NCBI GenBank assembly: GCA_905160935.1
Contig: CAJHZI010000647.1
Span: 191,501-255,500, forward strand
Length of the DNA: 64,000 bases
Source of the DNA: Enchytraeus crypticus
Taxonomy: Eukaryota; Annelida; Clitellata; Enchytraeida; Enchytraeidae
Reading direction: 5' to 3'
In this document: positions 38,901 to 44,900 of the stretch, in pieces
Position numbering within the stretch: the stretch's first letter is position 1
Layout of the letters: the number at the start of each line of letters is the position of its first letter
The notes under the pieces: model-generated
What the model was told of the DNA's origin: nothing
Database searches by the model: none
The model's input: only the letters and a program-made list of their open reading frames with translations
Program-made: the position numbers and the translations under genes

Positions 38901-41900
38901 AATTCATCTTAAGACTTAGACTTAAGAACGAATTAGACTTAGGAGACTAAGTAATACTTGACTTTATCAGCCAGACAACGTATTATAAGCAACGTATTAT
39001 ATAAGATAAGTGAAAGTAAAGTAAACTAAGTAAATCTAATCTGTGACAGTAATCAATTAATTAAATTTCATGAATAGCAAGGTATTTTAAAATAAACAAG
39101 ATATTCCTTGATGATCTGAAATGCATTGATATAGTTCTTTCTCATCAACATTTACCCTTAATTCCTATCATAGCTTAAAATGCATACATTACATTATGAT
39201 GAATATCACTGCACTGCGATTTAGTAATTAAATTACTAAAGTTTAAAGGAGTTTCATTTAAAACTGCTTGATTAGAGTCCTTCAATTTTATACATTAATT
39301 AAATTCACTAACTTCTCCAACTTCATTTGGTTGTTAATTAAGCTAATCGCTTGAGGAAATATATTGGTTTAACAGTAATGTGCGTGAGTAATTTGTCTGC
39401 AGAACATTGATTAAATGATTTATTAAATACATGTAGTTTACATTATATATTAATTATTTCACAAGATATATACTTGTGTTTGTTGATCAATTTCAAGTAA
39501 ACGTCTGCTTCATCAGCGGAGAAGTTATAATAATATTGACTTTTCTTTCAATGCAGAATCCAAAGAACAATGCGATGAAGCATCATGCGACAATGGGGGA
39601 GTATGCGTAAGTGGACAGGAGTCTATCACATGTGATTGTGATTTCACATCTTTCACAGGTCCAACCTGCAGTGATGGTATACTTTCTTTCATTTGGAAGA
39701 TAACTTCTTATTACTCTTCTCCTCTGATGAGGAAGGAATATAAAATACCTTGCTATTAATGAAATTTAATTAATTGATTACTATCACAGATTAGATTTAA
39801 TTAGTTTATATTACTTAATTACTGGATTACTATTACGTATTACTTAATTTACTTAAATACTTGATGACCATTATTGATTAATTACCTTAATTTGTTAAGT
39901 ATTTGAATACTGGATCGGTAAATACTTTGCTTCATGGTCAACTTATACTTTCAATCTCATTTTCTTCTCACATGCAGACAGCATAGCTTACAGTTTCGGA
40001 TCGACATCCTCTGCAGCGGATGCAGAACTTGACTCGGGTGGTACAGTTACTTTTACTCACACACCGGATGTGGAATTCAACTCCAGACGTGACGTCATCG
40101 CATTCGGGTTTGCTACGTCACAGTACAATGCCGTTATACTCCATATAGCCAGCCGAGACTCCAGGGATTTCTTGGAAGTGGAACTGGTAATAAATTAGTA
40201 AAGTATTTTTTATCGATCAATCAACAAAGAAGAATTTAACTTCCGGTTCCTCGCCATAAGGCAATGTCAGGGACGTCAACAAAACTAACAAATCAGATCA
40301 TAAATCGATTAAATGTTTTGTCACTCATATTTGACATTAATTGAAATATGAATAGGGACGTTAAGAAAGGAGGACATTCGGAAGCTGGAAGAACTCGAAA
40401 ATTGGCTATGGATAAGAATGGAGAAGATTAGATGGACTGATAAAATTGTAAACGAAGAAGTTGCAACTGAAGTTTGGTAACTGACAAATATAATAAGGAA
40501 CAGAAAAAAGAATTGGGCAAGTCATGTTCCGAAGTGGTTTAATAAAAATGTATCTTGAGGAAGAATGAAGGAGTGGAAGGCTAGAGGAAGACCGAGATTA
40601 GGGATACTGGATGATCTGATAACGATTCTAATGCAGATATGAAAAGAAGAGTAGACGATAGAAACATGTGGAGGAGTTGTATGCCCTGGACCTTCTAATA
40701 GGCAGTACGCTGAGAATAAAGCAAATTAATCAACAAACAATTCCTGTAAAATACACTTTAAAAATAAGCTACAGAACCCAATGAAAGCAAACTATTAATT
40801 TAAAATCAAATTGTTTAGACAAAATTGTTTCTTCTTCTGGTTTTATCATGCACAAGGTCAAGATTCAGAAGCACCCTTCAGATGACACACTCGTACTACC
40901 GTCAAAGAGACTAGCGTGTGAAAAGTGTTGCATCTTAAACTCCACTAATTTTAAGCAACCAGCCTATTGCTGTGTATTTAAAGAGGCGAGTGTTTTCATT
41001 GTGAAGTGAAGGCTTTTAAAGAAAGTAACGTTATCATATCTGCGAGATGTAAATAATTTTTAAAGAGTGAATAAAACGGTGTTAATTTTAAAATTTAATT
41101 CTTTTAAACGTACACTCATTTAGGTTGACGGGAGTCTAATTGTGGCCTATGATTTGGGAATATCTACTCAGCGAGTGGGAAGGCACGACTGGAGGCTGAA
41201 TGATGAAGGGTATCACGTGGTCAGGGTTGTACGAGAGGGCTGGAACCTCACCCTGAGTATCGACCAGTTACCTCAGATCATACACCGTCCATCTGGTTTG
41301 TATATAACGTATCACTGGCAAATGTTTCCCATTTCCTTCTCAGGAATGCAACGTATATAAAGATTATGATGCAGTATATGAAGATTATGATGCAGTGTAT
41401 GAAGATTATGATGTAGTGTATGAAGATTATGATGCAGTGTATGAAGATTATGATGTAGTGTATGAAGATTATGATGCAGTGTATGAAGATTATGATGCAG
41501 TGTATGAAGATTATGATGTAGTATATGAAGATTATGATGCAGTGTATGAAGATTATGATGCAGTATATGAAGATTTTTATGCTCTCCTCAGGAAACCAGT
41601 TGAGTGTGTTTAACAATCAGGCAGTCATCAGTGTTGGAGGGGTGAGGGATTCTCAGCATCGACTGTTGAAACCCTACAAGGGGCTTGTTGTGGGTAAGAA
41701 ACTTCTAGAAATACTTAGTACTGTCGCAATAGCGTAGGGGTAACGTCATGAGGTTTCAAGTGACAGACCCTGAGGTGCATTGAACTCTCGCGGATTCCCA
41801 GCCGCGCTGATCTGAGAGTAAAATCTCGTACATTCACTGGACTGGTTATATGGAAAATGGACTGAATGGCCTAACGCTTTAAACATGTGGTATATAGAAT

Positions 41901-44900
41901 CAATATAGATATATTACATGTAGGCCTAGTAATAGATATCAACATAATTGATCATTTCCCTATAATGCGTGTTTACATTTTTTGACGAGATATTTTGCGG
42001 TTTTGTAACATGACTGAAAAAGCTAGATCCATATTTAGCATAAATTGCCGGCACGATAACATGTCACTGGCGGAGAGAGCACTGGATTTGAACTCTGCAT
42101 CTGTCACTCACATCGCTTTCGAGTGAGGAAATTGACGTTAACATTAGCTATACCAGCTTTTTTCTAATGCAGGTTTAGTGGTAAACGGGCTGAGAATTCT
42201 CGACTTGGCTTCTGAAGGAGATCACAGAGTCAGAATTGAAGGAGATATTCGACTAGACGTTAAACCAATAAAATTACATCAAAGGTTAATCGTATTTAAA
42301 GTTTTATTTCTTCATTTATATACACTTTCAATATCAATCAATTTATAAGAATTTAACGTCCGGTTCCTAGCAAAAAGGCAATGTCAGGGACGTCTCTATG
42401 AAATATGAAATATGAAAGAAACGTTCAGTACGTTTACTGATACGGAGGCCGCCATACGTAATCTAATAAATGTTCGAATGTGTTAACGCACTCTTATCAT
42501 ATGGAAAATATTCAAAATATGCCTAACTTTCCGGAAAGAAAATTGGCAGGGTGTTTGAAGCACAGTAGTCGTTAAAGTACCATTAGTAAAGATATGATGA
42601 TCAATTTGTTGTTTGAGTACCAAGATCAATTGTCACAGGTGATACTATGAGCATCCCTTCGAGTGAGGAAACCGACGGTTAAGTTTCATCATCTTGTTAT
42701 GAGTGAAGAGGGTCCTCACTAATAGCAGTTGTGTATACCAGAGTTCTATCAGGTAAGTAGCGGATATAGCGTAACGGTTAGAGTGTTCACCTCAGATGTA
42801 AGTTGTCTGGGTTCAAAGCCAAGGTCGGTCAACAAATGATGGAAATCCCATTGGGCCCATGGAAGGTTAATCACGTATCGAAGATTTTTGCCAATTGGCG
42901 CTATTAATAGTAAAGATATGACTAATCATGGAAGGACTGATAACGTATAGTGATAACACTGCTATATATCGTCGAAGGCTATTATTTTTTATTGTCATAA
43001 ATTTGTGTAATCCTTTTTCAGAAGAAAATAGTACATGCTGAGAAGACAAGAATAAGCTAAAGAATCTAAAGCTCAATCACGCTTTATTTTAACAAATAGC
43101 TACAAAAGCTATCCATCAACCAATTGGCATTTTTATTTACGAAAAACCACTAAATTAACATAACAAGGAGTGCTACTGTCGTTTATGACAACATCGAGCA
43201 CTATTGAGACAAATCCAAACAAGTAAGCGAAATGAAGGTCCAGAACGGTGAAAATTGCAAAATCCAGAAAACCAGACGAAAAATAAAGGCAATTAAAGAA
43301 GGAGGTCAACGTGCTGGTCACTTCAAGATGACACAAACAATAATTACATAAATAATAATAATTGAAATAATAATATAATATATTATAATATAAAAATATA
43401 ATATAATTCAAATAAAAATATAATAATATAATATAATAATATAAATAATAATAATAATAATAATACAAATAAATAATAATAACAATACAAGCTGACACAA
43501 GAGGCTGAGTATTGATTACCTATAATTATCTATATTGGTCGCACATTTGGCTATTCACGTTTTGCCATTTCACAATATTGACATTTTGCATGTTACTTAT
43601 TCACTTGATTGCTTTGTAATTTTGTCTTTTGTACTTGTCTACTATTGAATTGGTGAAATAAATAAATAATTACCATATCTGAGACAATCATAAATTATTG
43701 TTGCACTTCCTGCAGCTCATCAGTTAATCTCGAGCAACCAAGAACTGTTGAACCAGGGAACAAGAAGGGACTGCCTTGGACAACAGTCCCCTCTCAAGAT
43801 AAAACCACCAGAGTCAGTCCGCCCAGAAAGGTTTCTGTAATCTTCTAGCGCTATGCTTTGTTTCTGTATTTTATTTCTTTCTTTTGGTAAATTTGTATTA
43901 ATTTGCTAATTTGTTTCTTGTTAACTCTACTGTAAGATGACAGGACTTATTTATAGAGAAATGCTCCAGTGCTTTACCATTTAATTCTTAATTACCGTTA
44001 GCACGAATTTGCCATTTAATTCTTAATTACCGTTAGCACGAATTTACTGAGCGAATACTTTAATAGAAGATAATTGAAAGATTCATTGAATGATTGATTA
44101 AAGGATTGATTGAATTACAGCTATTGACAGTATTATCGATGATGTGTATGACCGACTGATGGATCAAGCAATGAAAAGCTTTTCTGTATTTTATATCTCT
44201 CATAAGTTTCATTGCAGAATGCAAATGTCCCAATATAAATAATTGATTGAGAAATAAACGTTAAACCTTTACTATTACGACGAATAAATATTGTTATGAT
44301 CATTATTACGACCATTATGAGTGTTTTTATAATGATACTAGTTATTATTATTATTGTTATTATTATTATTATTACTACTACTACGACTATTAATATTATT
44401 ATTACTTTTTTACCCTGGGTGAGAAGAACCCGGGTTTGATAAAAACGATTCGAGCAAAAAGTGCTGAATCGCCGCCCGGCTAGTCGAGGCTATTATTATA
44501 ATTAGAATGATTATTACTATATTTATTCTTATTATAATCTTTATTATAATAGTTATTATTATAATTACTATGATCAGATGACTCGTCTGCTAGATGACTC
44601 AACCGATGATTTGATATTCTCTGGAGATAACGGCTCGGGCGACTGTCCCACAGACTCTGAGTTCAATTCCTGCACCTACAGCTCTAAGAGTACTGACTCC
44701 CTGATCATTCCCCAAACAAGATTATCATCTTCATCATCGAAGCGCTCCACAACACCCACCGTTCTACAGTATGTACCTGTTCTAATGTACATGTATGAAC
44801 CTGTTCTACAGTATGTATCTGTTCTACAGTATGTACCTATTCTATAGTATGTACCTGTTCAATAGTATGTACCTGTTCAATAGTATGTATCTGTTCTATA

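Noticed and set aside
41395..41613. Acidic repeat protein VYEDYDA...
   Set aside because: A 21-bp minisatellite inside the SS4-position intron. The frame does not match the flanking exons, and the intron reads into a stop.
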